A stretch of 16,608 bases of DNA, taken from the NCBI GenBank assembly GCA_964528765.1, contig CAZGVA010000020.1, positions 1 to 16,608 on the forward strand, in the 5' to 3' direction. The position numbers were made by a program, and so were the translations under genes. Positions 7,409 to 15,211 of this stretch are shown one piece after another. The notes beneath the pieces are model-generated. The model searched no databases. It worked only from the letters and a program-made list of their open reading frames with translations, and had not been told where the DNA came from. Origin of the DNA: JABICX01 sp964528765 (GTDB taxonomy: Archaea > Nanobdellota > Nanobdellia > UBA10117 > JABICX01). How positions within the stretch are numbered: position 1 is the first letter of the stretch; each line of letters begins with the position of its first letter.

Positions 7409-7416
7409 TTTATATT
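7409..7416 (+). promoter_or_regulatory. TATA box of the 7438 gene pair
   Basis: TTTATATT is centred about 25 bp before the ATG at 7438, preceded by an A-rich stretch (AAAAGAAAC) that could serve as the BRE region. It predicts a leaderless transcript covering the two membrane-protein genes at 7438 and 8073. Confidence 0.7.
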
Positions 7417-7437
7417 AAACTGTACCCTACAAATTAA

Positions 7438-8073
7438 ATGGCAGAAAGCACAATTGGCAATGCTTCTATTAGTTTGAGCGATTCATTAGGTTTCCTAAAA
7501 GATTTTGGATTTTTTGAAGTCGTTGTACCCTTAATTTTAATTTTTGCAGTATTTTATGGAATATTATTACAAACTAAAATATTTGGTGCACCGGATGATA
7601 AGACTACACCGCTTTATGCAATCATCTCGTTTGTTTCAGCATTTTTAGTTATTGCTTCAACAGATGTAGTTCAAATGATTAATGAAATTATTCCAAGTGC
7701 ATCTTTATTGTTGGTAATTACTGTTTTAATTTTAATGATGTTAGGTATGTTTGGTGTAACCTTCCATGAAAAAGATTTCTTAAAAGATGGAATTGGTTGG
7801 TGGGGCAAATTAGGTGTATTTATATTAATCATTGTTTTCCTTGGCGTAATTGATATGTCTATGGAAAAAGTAGAAATTCCAGTTATACATGATATTGCTA
7901 GTGGTTTTGTCGACGATGGAGATTCTGGTAGTGGTTCAGGCAGTAGTAGTGGTAGCTCAACAGATAATATTGATGTTGAATATTATGTTAATTTAGCCAT
8001 AATCCTTGCTTTAATGGTTGGTTTACCTATAGCAACGATATACTTTATAGTGCATAAACCAAAATCAGAATAA
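7438..8073 (+). CDS. Five-helix membrane protein, paralogue of the next gene
   Basis: The 211-aa integral membrane protein has helices at about 27-44, 59-74, 86-106, 124-140 and 182-204. The N-terminal signature is FLKDFGFFEVVVPLILIF, then YGIL, a short K-x-FG loop and a second helix (LYAIISFVSAFLVIA). A Ser/Gly/Asp linker (159-176, many SGS units) precedes the last helix and probably lies outside the cytoplasm. The next gene repeats the whole arrangement: FLREFGVFTVVFPFLLIA, YGIL, K-x-FG, NAILAFIIAFMAL, a Ser/Gly/Asp linker and a last helix. I recall the pattern 'FG.F.VV.PFLLIF..YGIL...K.FG' from uncharacterised DPANN membrane proteins but cannot name a family. A stop/start overlap of one base (TAATG) links it to the next gene. 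Function unknown; a membrane component of the adjacent pilus-like system is inferred. Confidence 0.85.
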   Translation: MAESTIGNASISLSDSLGFLKDFGFFEVVVPLILIFAVFYGILLQTKIFGAPDDKTTPLYAIISFVSAFLVIASTDVVQMINEIIPSASLLLVITVLILMMLGMFGVTFHEKDFLKDGIGWWGKLGVFILIIVFLGVIDMSMEKVEIPVIHDIASGFVDDGDSGSGSGSSSGSSTDNIDVEYYVNLAIILALMVGLPIATIYFIVHKPKSE

Positions 8074-8729
8074 TGGTATCATTACTTTCAGGAGTTGATT
8101 TTCTTAGAGAATTCGGCGTGTTTACCGTCGTATTTCCATTTCTTTTAATTGCAACAATTTCATATGGTATTTTATCGTATGTAAAACCTTTTGGCGAAGA
8201 TAATTTTGTAAATGCAATACTCGCATTTATTATTGCGTTTATGGCACTTCAATTTATGCCCATTTTAATTTTCATACAATTAATTGTACCTTATATTATG
8301 GGATTTTTTTTAATCATGTTTTTAGTATGGACTTTGTTTAAATTTCTAGGTGCAGACGATGCAACGCTGAGTGCTGTTTTAAAGCATCCAGCAGTATATG
8401 GTGTGATTATTGCTGTTTTGTTAATCGGTGTTTTTGTTTTTCTAAGCGAGAGCTTCCCAGTATTAAGTGTGGATAATCAAGGCGGATCAATAAGTAGTTC
8501 AGGTATTAATGATGGTTCTGGATATGATAAAACAGATAGTGGACAAAATATCATCGTTACCGAGACAGATGATGGAACTGTTACAATTATTGAAGGTAGT
8601 GATTCTTTATCAGATGATCAAGATTTATTAAGAAATACTATTTTCCATCCAACAATATTATCTTTACTTGTTATGTTGATTGTATTTGGAACAGCATCTT
8701 ATTATATAATGGTAATTAAGGTAGCTTAA
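8073..8729 (+). CDS. Five-helix membrane protein, paralogue of the preceding gene
   Basis: The 218-aa protein is related to its upstream neighbour by tandem duplication. Helices lie at about 18-35, 44-60, 63-90, 107-124 and 192-213. The conserved front part is FLREFGVFTVVFPFLLIA, YGIL and K-x-FG, followed by NAILAFIIAFMAL. The loop before the last helix is longer than in the paralogue (about 130-188), acidic and Ser/Gly-rich, with a Thr/Ile/Val-rich patch (IIVTETDDGTVTIIEG) that could be a small beta element. Its start shares one base with the preceding stop, so translation is probably by reinitiation. The gene converges on the cupin gene with only two bases between the stop codons. Function unknown. 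Confidence 0.85.
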   Translation: MVSLLSGVDFLREFGVFTVVFPFLLIATISYGILSYVKPFGEDNFVNAILAFIIAFMALQFMPILIFIQLIVPYIMGFFLIMFLVWTLFKFLGADDATLSAVLKHPAVYGVIIAVLLIGVFVFLSESFPVLSVDNQGGSISSSGINDGSGYDKTDSGQNIIVTETDDGTVTIIEGSDSLSDDQDLLRNTIFHPTILSLLVMLIVFGTASYYIMVIKVA

Positions 8730-8731
8730 TC

Positions 8732-9076
8732 TTAAGCGTAGTCTTTTCGAATTTTATCAAGAATTTTTGTTATATCGCCTTTAAATTTCCACATAACTCT
8801 TGATAGTTTATCTAATGGATTACAGTGAACATGTGATGTATTTGCAGGTATTATTAATCGGTCGCCAGACATAAGATGTTCTTCTTTGATAAGTTCCTCT
8901 TTATTAAAAAATTTGATTATGGACTCACCTTCCATTTGAAGTAATTGTTCATCAACAGGTCTTTGGTGTTTTTCTAATTCTTTCCAGGGTTTCAAATCTA
9001 AAATACCTATGCTCAATTTTTTATCATAAATATTAATGCGAATTTGTCCTTGTGGCAGTGTATATATTTCAACCAT
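8732..9076 (-). CDS. Small single-domain cupin protein
   Basis: The 114-aa protein has a cupin (RmlC-like beta-barrel) pattern. The first motif is degenerate: KELEKHQRPVDEQLLQMEGE (32-51), with H37 and E43. The second motif is clear: GDRLIIPANTSHVHCN (71-86), with the Gly, Pro, His82 and Asn positions of the family consensus, plus an extra His84. H37, E43 and H82 could bind a metal, but the first motif lacks the usual H-x-H. Cupins of this size range from sugar epimerases to metal sensors, so the reaction cannot be inferred. It lies downstream of the Pro-rich coiled-coil gene on the same strand with a 39-bp gap and may be cotranscribed. Whether it belongs functionally to the surface machinery is uncertain. 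Confidence 0.8.
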   Translation of the reverse strand: MVEIYTLPQGQIRINIYDKKLSIGILDLKPWKELEKHQRPVDEQLLQMEGESIIKFFNKEELIKEEHLMSGDRLIIPANTSHVHCNPLDKLSRVMWKFKGDITKILDKIRKDYA

Positions 9077-9115
9077 AATTACTTAGAAAATATATCTTTA
9101 AAATAATTTATTTGT

Positions 9116-10048
9116 TTAAGACTTCTTAGTTTTTGACTTTGTTTTAGAAACTACGTTTGATAATTCTTTTACATTGGAGGTGAAGGTTGGCATTACTTTT
9201 TCCCAAACTTTTGTTAATGCTTTGATTTCAGTATTAACATTACCAATACTTTTATGATATTCAGTAACTTTGCTCATAATTGCTTTTTGCGTTTGATCTA
9301 ATCTTTTTTCAAGATGTTCTACATTTTTATTCACATCAGTTATTTTAGAATCAATCGCAGTTTTCCATTTATCCAATTTATTTATTTGACTAAGTACTTT
9401 CTCGAACTTTTCATCAACAATACTATCTACAATTTGTTCAATATCATCAGTCATAAGAGTAACTTGTTCTTCAGGATTTGTTTTGACAGGCGGTGTAAGC
9501 ATAGTATCTGCTGCCGGAGGTGCTGGTGGCTCGGGAATACTTCCTAAGGGTGGAGGTGTTCGTGTAGGTAAGTCCGGTAAATTTTGAATAGATAAATTTG
9601 GCGGAGGAGTTAAGTTCGGAGTATTCATTTGAGGCATATTTGGTGGATTCATTGGAGGCATTCCAGGCATTTGTGCAGGCGGTCCAATTGGTTGATTCAT
9701 CGGAGGTAAACCTGGCATTTGTGAAGGTGGTGTAATTGGTTGATTCATCGTAGGCATTCCAGGCATTTGTGTTGGAGATGTATTTAAATTTGGTACAGGT
9801 GGTAATTGTTGTCCTCCACTAAAATCGGGTATGGGCATATCTTGTGGGTTAGTTGCGCCAAACATTTGTGGTTGTTCAATTGGTAAGCCTTGTGGCCCTG
9901 GAAGGGTCATGTCTGGTCGAGACATATCAGGCATGCCTGCGCCAGGTGGAGGTGGGAAAAAATTATCTTGTCCGCCAAATGCAGGAGCTTCTGGAAGAGC
10001 ATTACCTGGATTATTACCTTTTTTCTTTAAGAAGTCGAGCATTCCCAT
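9116..10048 (-). CDS. Pro/Met-rich protein with FlaC-like C-terminal coiled coil
   Basis: The 310-aa protein has three parts. A short N-terminal amphipathic or basic segment (MGMLDFLKKKG) could bind a membrane or partner. A long Pro/Met/Asn-rich disordered region (about 15-190) contains three 16-residue repeats of pattern QMPG(M/L)PxMN(Q/P)P (93-140). A C-terminal coiled coil (about 200-300) contains EHLEKRLDQ and ends with IKALTKVWEKVMPTFTSNV (275-293). That end resembles the terminal motif of archaellum accessory protein FlaC ('...lYE...inPF'). In archaella, FlaC/D/E form a cytoplasmic ring around the FlaI/FlaH motor. An analogous role here is inferred from this resemblance plus the FlaI-like ATPase 0.5 kb away. 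An A/T-rich stretch upstream provides its own probable promoter. The second Met (codon 3) is an alternative start. Confidence 0.82.
   Translation of the reverse strand: MGMLDFLKKKGNNPGNALPEAPAFGGQDNFFPPPPGAGMPDMSRPDMTLPGPQGLPIEQPQMFGATNPQDMPIPDFSGGQQLPPVPNLNTSPTQMPGMPTMNQPITPPSQMPGLPPMNQPIGPPAQMPGMPPMNPPNMPQMNTPNLTPPPNLSIQNLPDLPTRTPPPLGSIPEPPAPPAADTMLTPPVKTNPEEQVTLMTDDIEQIVDSIVDEKFEKVLSQINKLDKWKTAIDSKITDVNKNVEHLEKRLDQTQKAIMSKVTEYHKSIGNVNTEIKALTKVWEKVMPTFTSNVKELSNVVSKTKSKTKKS
9629..9772 (-). repeat. Three tandem 48-bp coding repeats
   Basis: These encode residues 93-140 of the Pro/Met-rich protein as three 16-residue units, each beginning (T/S/A)QMPG(M/L)P. The first two are nearly identical in protein (differences at four positions) and the third is decayed after the MN(Q/P)P core. 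The number of units could vary by slippage between strains. Confidence 0.85.
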
Positions 10049-10061
10049 TTCAATTATATAC

Positions 10062-10076
10062 TATAATATATATTTT
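10062..10076 (-). promoter_or_regulatory. TATA-like region of the Pro/Met-rich gene
   Basis: The 44-bp gap between the 10093 and 10048 genes is almost pure A/T. On the minus strand this stretch reads AAAATATATATTATA, centred about 21 bp upstream of the ATG at 10048. It is a plausible but unspecific TATA box, since several overlapping matches exist. Confidence 0.45.
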
Positions 10077-10092
10077 AATATATATAATTTTC

Positions 10093-10479
10093 CTATTTTC
10101 GGCGCTTCATTTTTTCATTAATCATCTCTTCAACATCATCTTTATCAAGCATTTTTAATGGATTTAATATTTCAACATATCGTTCCAACACTCGAACAGA
10201 ATCAATGCTTGCAAGCTTTTCCATATGTTCAGCAAACCGATCTAGTTTTTCAGAATTCTCTTGCATTTCTTGTCTGAGGTCTTGCGCAATTCGATTAAAT
10301 TTCTCAGACTCATTTGAGAAATTATTATTAGTTTCAACTAAATTATTCTCAATCATTTCTAAATGATTTCGTAAATTATCGATGCGTTCTTCAAATAATC
10401 GAAGTTTTCTGTTTATTTGTGCTAGATTACTTGTAATAAGTTCGCTTTGTTCAGTTTCATTATTTAATTTATTTGCCAT
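10093..10479 (-). CDS. Short coiled-coil protein, FlaC-like
   Basis: The 128-aa protein is nearly all alpha-helical coiled coil (about 12-92) with heptad Leu/Ile/Phe positions (NRKLRLFEERIDNLRNHL, 23-40). After the coil comes SVRVLERYVEILNPLKML (94-111) and a charged basic tail. The element 'VLERYVEILNPL' resembles the 'LL.LYE.v..qiNPF' ending of archaellum accessory protein FlaC. The resemblance is by eye and covers about a dozen residues. No membrane segment or signal peptide is present. It is divergent from the ATPase gene across a 72-bp gap and followed 44 bp later by the Pro/Met-rich coiled-coil gene, so the two may be one unit. Likely role (inference): cytoplasmic ring or scaffold subunit of the motor. 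Confidence 0.78.
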   Translation of the reverse strand: MANKLNNETEQSELITSNLAQINRKLRLFEERIDNLRNHLEMIENNLVETNNNFSNESEKFNRIAQDLRQEMQENSEKLDRFAEHMEKLASIDSVRVLERYVEILNPLKMLDKDDVEEMINEKMKRRK

Positions 10480-10516
10480 TTTCCAAAAAACTATTATATC
10501 TTCAATATTACTTAAT

Positions 10517-10524
10517 TATATATA
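10517..10524 (+). promoter_or_regulatory. TATA box of the ATPase gene
   Basis: TTATATAT is centred about 31 bp before the ATG at 10552, predicting a leader of about 5 nt. It lies in the 72-bp divergent region shared with the 10479 gene. The minus-strand partner promoter is less clear; a GATATAAT at 10493-10500 on that strand is only about 18 bp from its ATG. Confidence 0.6.
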
Positions 10525-10551
10525 GATAAAAATATTACGTAGTCCTATACA

Positions 10552-12852
10552 ATGGTAAAAACTCCCCCTCCCCCTGAAAAAACTTATAAACTTATTTCTG
10601 ATGCTAATCAGAAAATATTAGTTATTAATTATAATCAGTATGCGATAACCCCAAGTATCGAAGAAAAAGCATTTTGTATGTCGCAAGTAATTAATTTTAT
10701 TCTTGAAACTGGAGAAATTACTAAATTAGTTTTTCAACAAAGAGAAGATTTTGTTTACTCTGAACAACAAGCTGAAATGCTTTCACAAATAGCGGAGTTT
10801 ATTAAATGGATTACTGATGAAGCAAATGTTCTTGATATTCACACACTAAGTCAAGGTTGCTCTTCGTGTTATACAAATCGATATAATTTTATGCGTATTT
10901 TAGTGATGTCCGAATTAAGAGAAGACCCTCTCGCAGCATACTTGCATTTGCTTGATATTTTGCAAAAAGAAAAAGCCACAGTTAAACTTTGTTCAAGTTG
11001 TAAACGCAAGAATGACGAATATGTGAAATTACTTGAAAAAATTATAACTAAAATGTCTAGATTAAACTTAATTAAACAAGCAATACCTTTATTGAAAGAT
11101 TATGATCCAAATACTCGTGAACTTTACAAAACTTTTTTTTCACCCGCAATTAAACCAAACTTTTTGTTTGCAAAAGTAACTAAATCCTATCCAATTGGTG
11201 CTAAGGAGCTTAATGCGTATGATATAGGTGATGCACGAGTAGTAATTCTTCGTAAAAAAGATGAAATTCGACCAGTTTATCATATGCTTCCGCCTGAGTA
11301 CGATTTATTAGAAGAACAATATGAAATATTAGGTCATGCTAAAGAAACTCTTGCAGCACATAAACCAACACATTCAGAATTTGTTGATCCTGAACGTACT
11401 AGGGAAGTTTTTATGAAAGTTGGTAGAGATTTACTTTCAGATTTATTTAAGTCAAAAGAAATTAAAGCAGATGTTAAATTATTAAATAAAATTACAGATA
11501 TTCTTGTTAGATATACTATTGGATTTGGTCCTATTGAACTTATTTTAAAAGATCCAAAAGTACAAGATATTTCAATTAATTCACCTGCTTATATGAATCC
11601 TTTAACAATTATTCATGCAGATTATGGTGAGTGTATAACAAATATAACTGTAACCTCTCGTGATGTTGAAAGTTGGGCTACAAAACTACGATTAATTTCA
11701 GGCAGACCTTTAGATGAGTCCAATCCAGTTTTAGATACAGAATTACTTTTGCCAGGATCACGAAATAGAGTCGCTATAATTCAACAACCATTAAGCCCAA
11801 GTGGAATTGCTTTTTCTTTCAGAAGGCATCGAGATAAACCTTGGACATTACCGTTATTCATAAAAAATAAAATGCTTACACCTCTTGCAGCAGGACTTTT
11901 AAGTTTCTTTATTGATGGTGGTCGAACAATGTTAATTGCAGGAACACGTTCTGCAGGAAAATCCAGTTTATTAGCATCATTGTTAATACAGATTATGCGT
12001 TCAGTTAGAATTATTACTGTGGAAGATACTTTAGAATTACCTGTGCACGAATTAAAGAAACTTAATTATGATATTCAGTCTTTGAAAGTTCAGTCAGTAA
12101 TAACTGGCGGTAAGCAAGAAGTTTCTGCAGCAGATGGAATTCGAACAAGTCTTAGAATGGGTGATTCGAGTTTAATAATTGGAGAAGTTCGTTCTGAGGA
12201 AGCTCTTGCACTATACGAGGCAATGAGAGTAGGTGCTTTAGCAAATGTTGTTGCTGGAACAATACATGGAGATAGTCCATATGGTGTATATGATAGAGTT
12301 GTCAATGATTTGAAAGTTCCACCTACAAGTTTCAAAGCTACAGATATAATTGTTGTTTGTAATCCAGTTAAATCTATTTCAGGTATTGGTCGAGAGCGAA
12401 GAATTGTTCAGATTACAGAGGTTCGTAAAAATTGGGAAAAAGACCCAATGGCGGAGCATGCTTTTGTTGATTTAATGGTATATAACCCAAAGACAGACCA
12501 ACTAGAACCTACAGATGCATTGATTCAAGGAGAAAGTGATATTTTGAAATCTATTGGATCAAGAATTCGTGAATGGGCAGGAGATTTTGATGCAATTTGG
12601 GAAAATATTGAACTAAGGTCAAAAATTATGGATGTAATTGTAACTCTCGCAAAAGAACAAAACAAATCAGCACTTCTTGAAGCAGATGTTGTTGTACGAG
12701 CAAATGATGAATTACATAAAATTATTGAATCAGTTAGACAAAATACAAATAAAACAAATAATAAAGTTATTTTTAATGAATGGCTTGCGTGGTTTAAACA
12801 TTTAGCGCAAGGGGTCGAACCCGATGAGCCAAATATTCAGAAAGTATATTAA
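10552..12852 (+). CDS. Type II/IV secretion (FlaI/TadA/GspE-family) ATPase with N-terminal CxxC-CxxC extension
   Basis: This is the motor ATPase that powers pilin assembly, archaellum rotation or secretion. The catalytic half is complete: Walker A GTRSAGKSS (464-472), Asp box VEDTLELP (490-497), Walker B LIIGEVRSEE (541-550) and His box GTIHGDS (569-575). The usual N2-domain helices and GFGPIELILKDPKVQDISIN (324-343) come before. At 766 aa it is longer than typical FlaI, which is roughly 500-550 aa. The excess is an N-terminal region of about 280 residues and a helical tail of about 100. The N-terminal part holds two identical CSSC motifs (C103/C106 and C147/C150), which could form a zinc site or two disulfides. 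Promoter and divergent scaffold gene lie just upstream, and the FlaJ/TadC-like platform gene lies 21 bp downstream. Family membership is certain; whether the machine is archaellum, pilus or secretion is open. Confidence 0.95.
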   Translation: MVKTPPPPEKTYKLISDANQKILVINYNQYAITPSIEEKAFCMSQVINFILETGEITKLVFQQREDFVYSEQQAEMLSQIAEFIKWITDEANVLDIHTLSQGCSSCYTNRYNFMRILVMSELREDPLAAYLHLLDILQKEKATVKLCSSCKRKNDEYVKLLEKIITKMSRLNLIKQAIPLLKDYDPNTRELYKTFFSPAIKPNFLFAKVTKSYPIGAKELNAYDIGDARVVILRKKDEIRPVYHMLPPEYDLLEEQYEILGHAKETLAAHKPTHSEFVDPERTREVFMKVGRDLLSDLFKSKEIKADVKLLNKITDILVRYTIGFGPIELILKDPKVQDISINSPAYMNPLTIIHADYGECITNITVTSRDVESWATKLRLISGRPLDESNPVLDTELLLPGSRNRVAIIQQPLSPSGIAFSFRRHRDKPWTLPLFIKNKMLTPLAAGLLSFFIDGGRTMLIAGTRSAGKSSLLASLLIQIMRSVRIITVEDTLELPVHELKKLNYDIQSLKVQSVITGGKQEVSAADGIRTSLRMGDSSLIIGEVRSEEALALYEAMRVGALANVVAGTIHGDSPYGVYDRVVNDLKVPPTSFKATDIIVVCNPVKSISGIGRERRIVQITEVRKNWEKDPMAEHAFVDLMVYNPKTDQLEPTDALIQGESDILKSIGSRIREWAGDFDAIWENIELRSKIMDVIVTLAKEQNKSALLEADVVVRANDELHKIIESVRQNTNKTNNKVIFNEWLAWFKHLAQGVEPDEPNIQKVY

Positions 12853-12873
12853 TTCTGTACTCTTTAGAATACA

Positions 12874-14946
12874 ATGGAAGTGGATATGGGTAAATATGAG
12901 CGTGAGCTCGAAAAGGAGTTAAACCCATCTAATCAACCTAAAAAAGTAACAAGCTACTCTCAAGAATATAAACAATTTCTTAGTGAGCAAACATCATCAA
13001 GTAAGAATTTTTATACAAAGGCTTGTAAATTTTCAGCTAAAATATTTCCCATACCAATTAGCGAAAAAGACAGTAAAAAAATAAATACGTATATTGATCT
13101 TTTACATTTATCAATTACATCTCAAAGCGTAATTTCTTTTGCATATTTAGCTACACTTTTAACAATTATTTCTTCAGTTATTTTAACAGTTGTAACAAGT
13201 AATTTTTATCTAGCAATTATCGGCTTAATTGCTGGATTAGTAATGTTATTTGTTTTATCAAAAACACCTGAATTTATGTTTAAATCTTGGAGATCCAAAG
13301 CTTCAGACCAATTAGTTAGTGCTGTTTTGTATATGGTAATTTATTTAGAGCACACATCAAATCTTGAGCAAGCAGTTTATTTTGCAGCAAAAAATCTTCC
13401 ACCACCATTATCTCTTGATTTTATTCGAGCACTATGGCGAGTAGAATCTGGCAAGTACTCAAAAATAACAGACGCTTTAGAAGAATATGTAAGTATTTGG
13501 GGCGAATGGAACCAAGGTTTTGTTGAATCCATACATCTTTTGGAATCATCTTTGCATACAACAACAGAAACACACCGTCACGAGATTCTTGAAAGAACAA
13601 TTAATACGGTTCTAGATAGTTCAGAACATAATATGATGAAGTACGCACATGATAGTCAAAATCCTGTACAAGCAGTGCACATGTTGGGTATTATCTTACC
13701 TGTTATGGGACTCGTTATGTTGCCAATGGTTGTGTCTTTTATGGGAGATAAAGTTAGTATCTGGCAAGTTATTGGCCTGTATAATATACTTTTACCTTTG
13801 ACTGTATTTTTAATCTCAAAACATACGTTAGACAATAGGCCATCGGGTGTAAATACAAGTGATATATATGATTTTTATGCTAAGAAAAAACATAAAGCAA
13901 AAATTAAGATAGGTAATTTTGTAATACATATACAACCAATCGTTGCAATGTTTATTGTATTAGCTGCTTTTACAATTTTACCGGTGTTGTATTTTATTGG
14001 AATATATTCATCAGATATTGTTAATAAACTGCCTGTTCTTAATAATTTACTTAGTTTGTTTATGAGTTTAATGTTAATTTTAGGAATTGCGTTTAGTCTC
14101 GGTACATATTTTAGATTAAGATCACATGGATTATTAAAACGTCAGGAAGAACTAAATAAATTAGACAAGTTATTTTCAAATACAGTATTTCAATTAGGTA
14201 ACCGTCTTGAAAGTGGCGAGCCAATTGAAATAGCGATTAAAAAAGTAGCTGATGCAATACCAAAGTCACCTGTTTCTGAGTTTTTTAATAATATTTATTC
14301 GAATATGATAAAAAATCAAACTACTTTGGAATTAGCAATCTTTGACAAAAATTTTGGTGCAATTTCAGATATTAATTCTTCGTTGATTAGAGGAGTTATG
14401 CGTATTATTGTTCAAGGTTCAAAAAAAGGTTCAAAAATAGTTTCTTTTTCACTTATTACGATTTCACGTTTCTTAACCTCTGTACGTAGAGTTAATGAGC
14501 GAATGAAGGACTTGCTTGCAGAAACTATTGCGTCTTTGCAATCAGAAGTTTCTTTTTTGATACCAATTATTTTAGGTATTGTTGTAGCAATGGCAGTTCT
14601 AACAACAAATATATTAATTACGCTTTCAGTGCAACTTTCTGAATTAGGTGGTTTAACTGGTGGAGAAAACGGTGAATTAGGTTTTGGTGCAACTTTAATG
14701 AATATTTTTAAATTAGATTATTTAATTCCTTCATGGATATTCCAAGTTGTAGTTGGTGTTTATTTGATTCAAGTTACTCTGATTATTTCGTATTTACTTG
14801 CAGGTATTGAGAACGGACCTCAGACTGTAGAACGAGATAAATTAATGCAGCAAAATTTATTTATTAGTTCCGTTGTATATACTTTTGTAACGCTTGTAAT
14901 GAGTGGAGTATTTGTCTTAATTACAGCAGGGTTAGGTGGAATGTGA
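12874..14946 (+). CDS. FlaJ/TadC-like membrane platform protein with two T2SSF-type halves
   Basis: Polytopic inner-core protein that the ATPase engages at the membrane. The 690-aa product has two homologous halves. The first cytoplasmic F-domain is at about 138-265 (SDQLVSAVLYMVIYLEHTS, 144-162; LEEYVSIWGEWNQG). The second is at about 425-555 (LFSNTVFQLGNRLESGEPIE, 433-452; GSKKGSKI). Hydrophobic helices lie at about 87-107, 111-129, 266-289, 296-314, 354-375, 393-411, 561-585, 621-643 and 664-686. Two-half FlaJ/TadC-like proteins are known from archaeal type IV pilus-like systems. The N-terminal 75 residues are charged and soluble. The first ATG (12874) is annotated; an alternative in-frame ATG lies at 12886. 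The gene follows the ATPase by 21 bp, and its stop overlaps the start of the first tiny hydrophobic gene (GTGA). Confidence 0.92.
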   Translation: MEVDMGKYERELEKELNPSNQPKKVTSYSQEYKQFLSEQTSSSKNFYTKACKFSAKIFPIPISEKDSKKINTYIDLLHLSITSQSVISFAYLATLLTIISSVILTVVTSNFYLAIIGLIAGLVMLFVLSKTPEFMFKSWRSKASDQLVSAVLYMVIYLEHTSNLEQAVYFAAKNLPPPLSLDFIRALWRVESGKYSKITDALEEYVSIWGEWNQGFVESIHLLESSLHTTTETHRHEILERTINTVLDSSEHNMMKYAHDSQNPVQAVHMLGIILPVMGLVMLPMVVSFMGDKVSIWQVIGLYNILLPLTVFLISKHTLDNRPSGVNTSDIYDFYAKKKHKAKIKIGNFVIHIQPIVAMFIVLAAFTILPVLYFIGIYSSDIVNKLPVLNNLLSLFMSLMLILGIAFSLGTYFRLRSHGLLKRQEELNKLDKLFSNTVFQLGNRLESGEPIEIAIKKVADAIPKSPVSEFFNNIYSNMIKNQTTLELAIFDKNFGAISDINSSLIRGVMRIIVQGSKKGSKIVSFSLITISRFLTSVRRVNERMKDLLAETIASLQSEVSFLIPIILGIVVAMAVLTTNILITLSVQLSELGGLTGGENGELGFGATLMNIFKLDYLIPSWIFQVVVGVYLIQVTLIISYLLAGIENGPQTVERDKLMQQNLFISSVVYTFVTLVMSGVFVLITAGLGGM

Positions 14947-15041
14947 AATTAGAACTTCGGACAATGATGTGGTTAGTAGTTGTATTAGCTGTTATTTTTT
15001 TAATGATGAGTGTTATTACTGATATGGTAGGGTTTGTATGA
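14943..15041 (+). CDS. Tiny single-helix membrane peptide (32 aa)
   Basis: A 32-codon frame begins with GTG inside the stop codon of the platform gene (overlap GTGA) and ends in TGA overlapped by the next ATG. The product starts KLELRTMMW and continues as one hydrophobic helix (about 9-28: LVVVLAVIFLMMSVIT). No full KG-type class III motif is present. An internal ATG at 14964 would give 25 aa. AGGTGG just upstream is a possible Shine-Dalgarno, though it is only 3 nt from the GTG. Overlap on both sides and a clean hydrophobic profile support translation, but the small size leaves doubt. It could be a minor pilin, an assembly factor or an anchor. Confidence 0.5.
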   Translation: MKLELRTMMWLVVVLAVIFLMMSVITDMVGFV

Positions 15042-15175
15042 GTGCGATAACGAAGTATTTAATCATAATTGTACTTATTAGCGTACTGATTTTAGTTTTA
15101 CTGGGAGTTGCAGGCAAAATACATTTTTCAGTTTTACAAGAAATGTCTCTTGTTAAAGGTTTATTTAACGCATAA
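15038..15175 (+). CDS. Small single-helix membrane protein (45 aa)
   Basis: The ATG overlaps the previous stop codon (ATGA). The 45-aa product has an N-terminal SAITK, one strongly hydrophobic helix (about 7-25: YLIIIVLISVLILVLLGVA) and a short amphipathic tail, GKIHFSVLQEMSLVKGLFN. The shape, a charged N-tip followed by a helix and short tail, is that of a pilin stem without a head domain. It is last in the unit translated from the ATPase/platform transcript; a new promoter follows at 15185. Function unknown; a minor pilin-like subunit is plausible. Confidence 0.6.
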   Translation: MSAITKYLIIIVLISVLILVLLGVAGKIHFSVLQEMSLVKGLFNA

Positions 15176-15184
15176 TCAATAGTA

Positions 15185-15192
15185 TTATATTT
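15185..15192 (+). promoter_or_regulatory. TATA box of the 15212 gene pair
   Basis: TTATATTT is centred about 24 bp upstream of the ATG at 15212, in the 36-bp gap after the previous stop. It predicts a leaderless transcript and so an independent unit for the next two small genes. Confidence 0.6.
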
Positions 15193-15211
15193 AAGTATAC
15201 TATAAAAAATT

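Noticed and set aside
9629..9772. CRISPR-like short direct repeats
   Set aside because: The 48-bp units are contiguous, in frame and encode QMPG units; there are no spacers.
10049..10092. Possible origin or AT-rich control region
   Set aside because: It is only 44 bp, without ORB-like or iterated elements, and is adequately explained as a TATA-rich promoter.
9831..10158. Plus-strand open frames of 96 and 101 codons rich in Gly/Cys
   Set aside because: They are the complement of Pro-rich codons of the 9116 gene, overlap each other in different frames, and cross into the next minus-strand gene.
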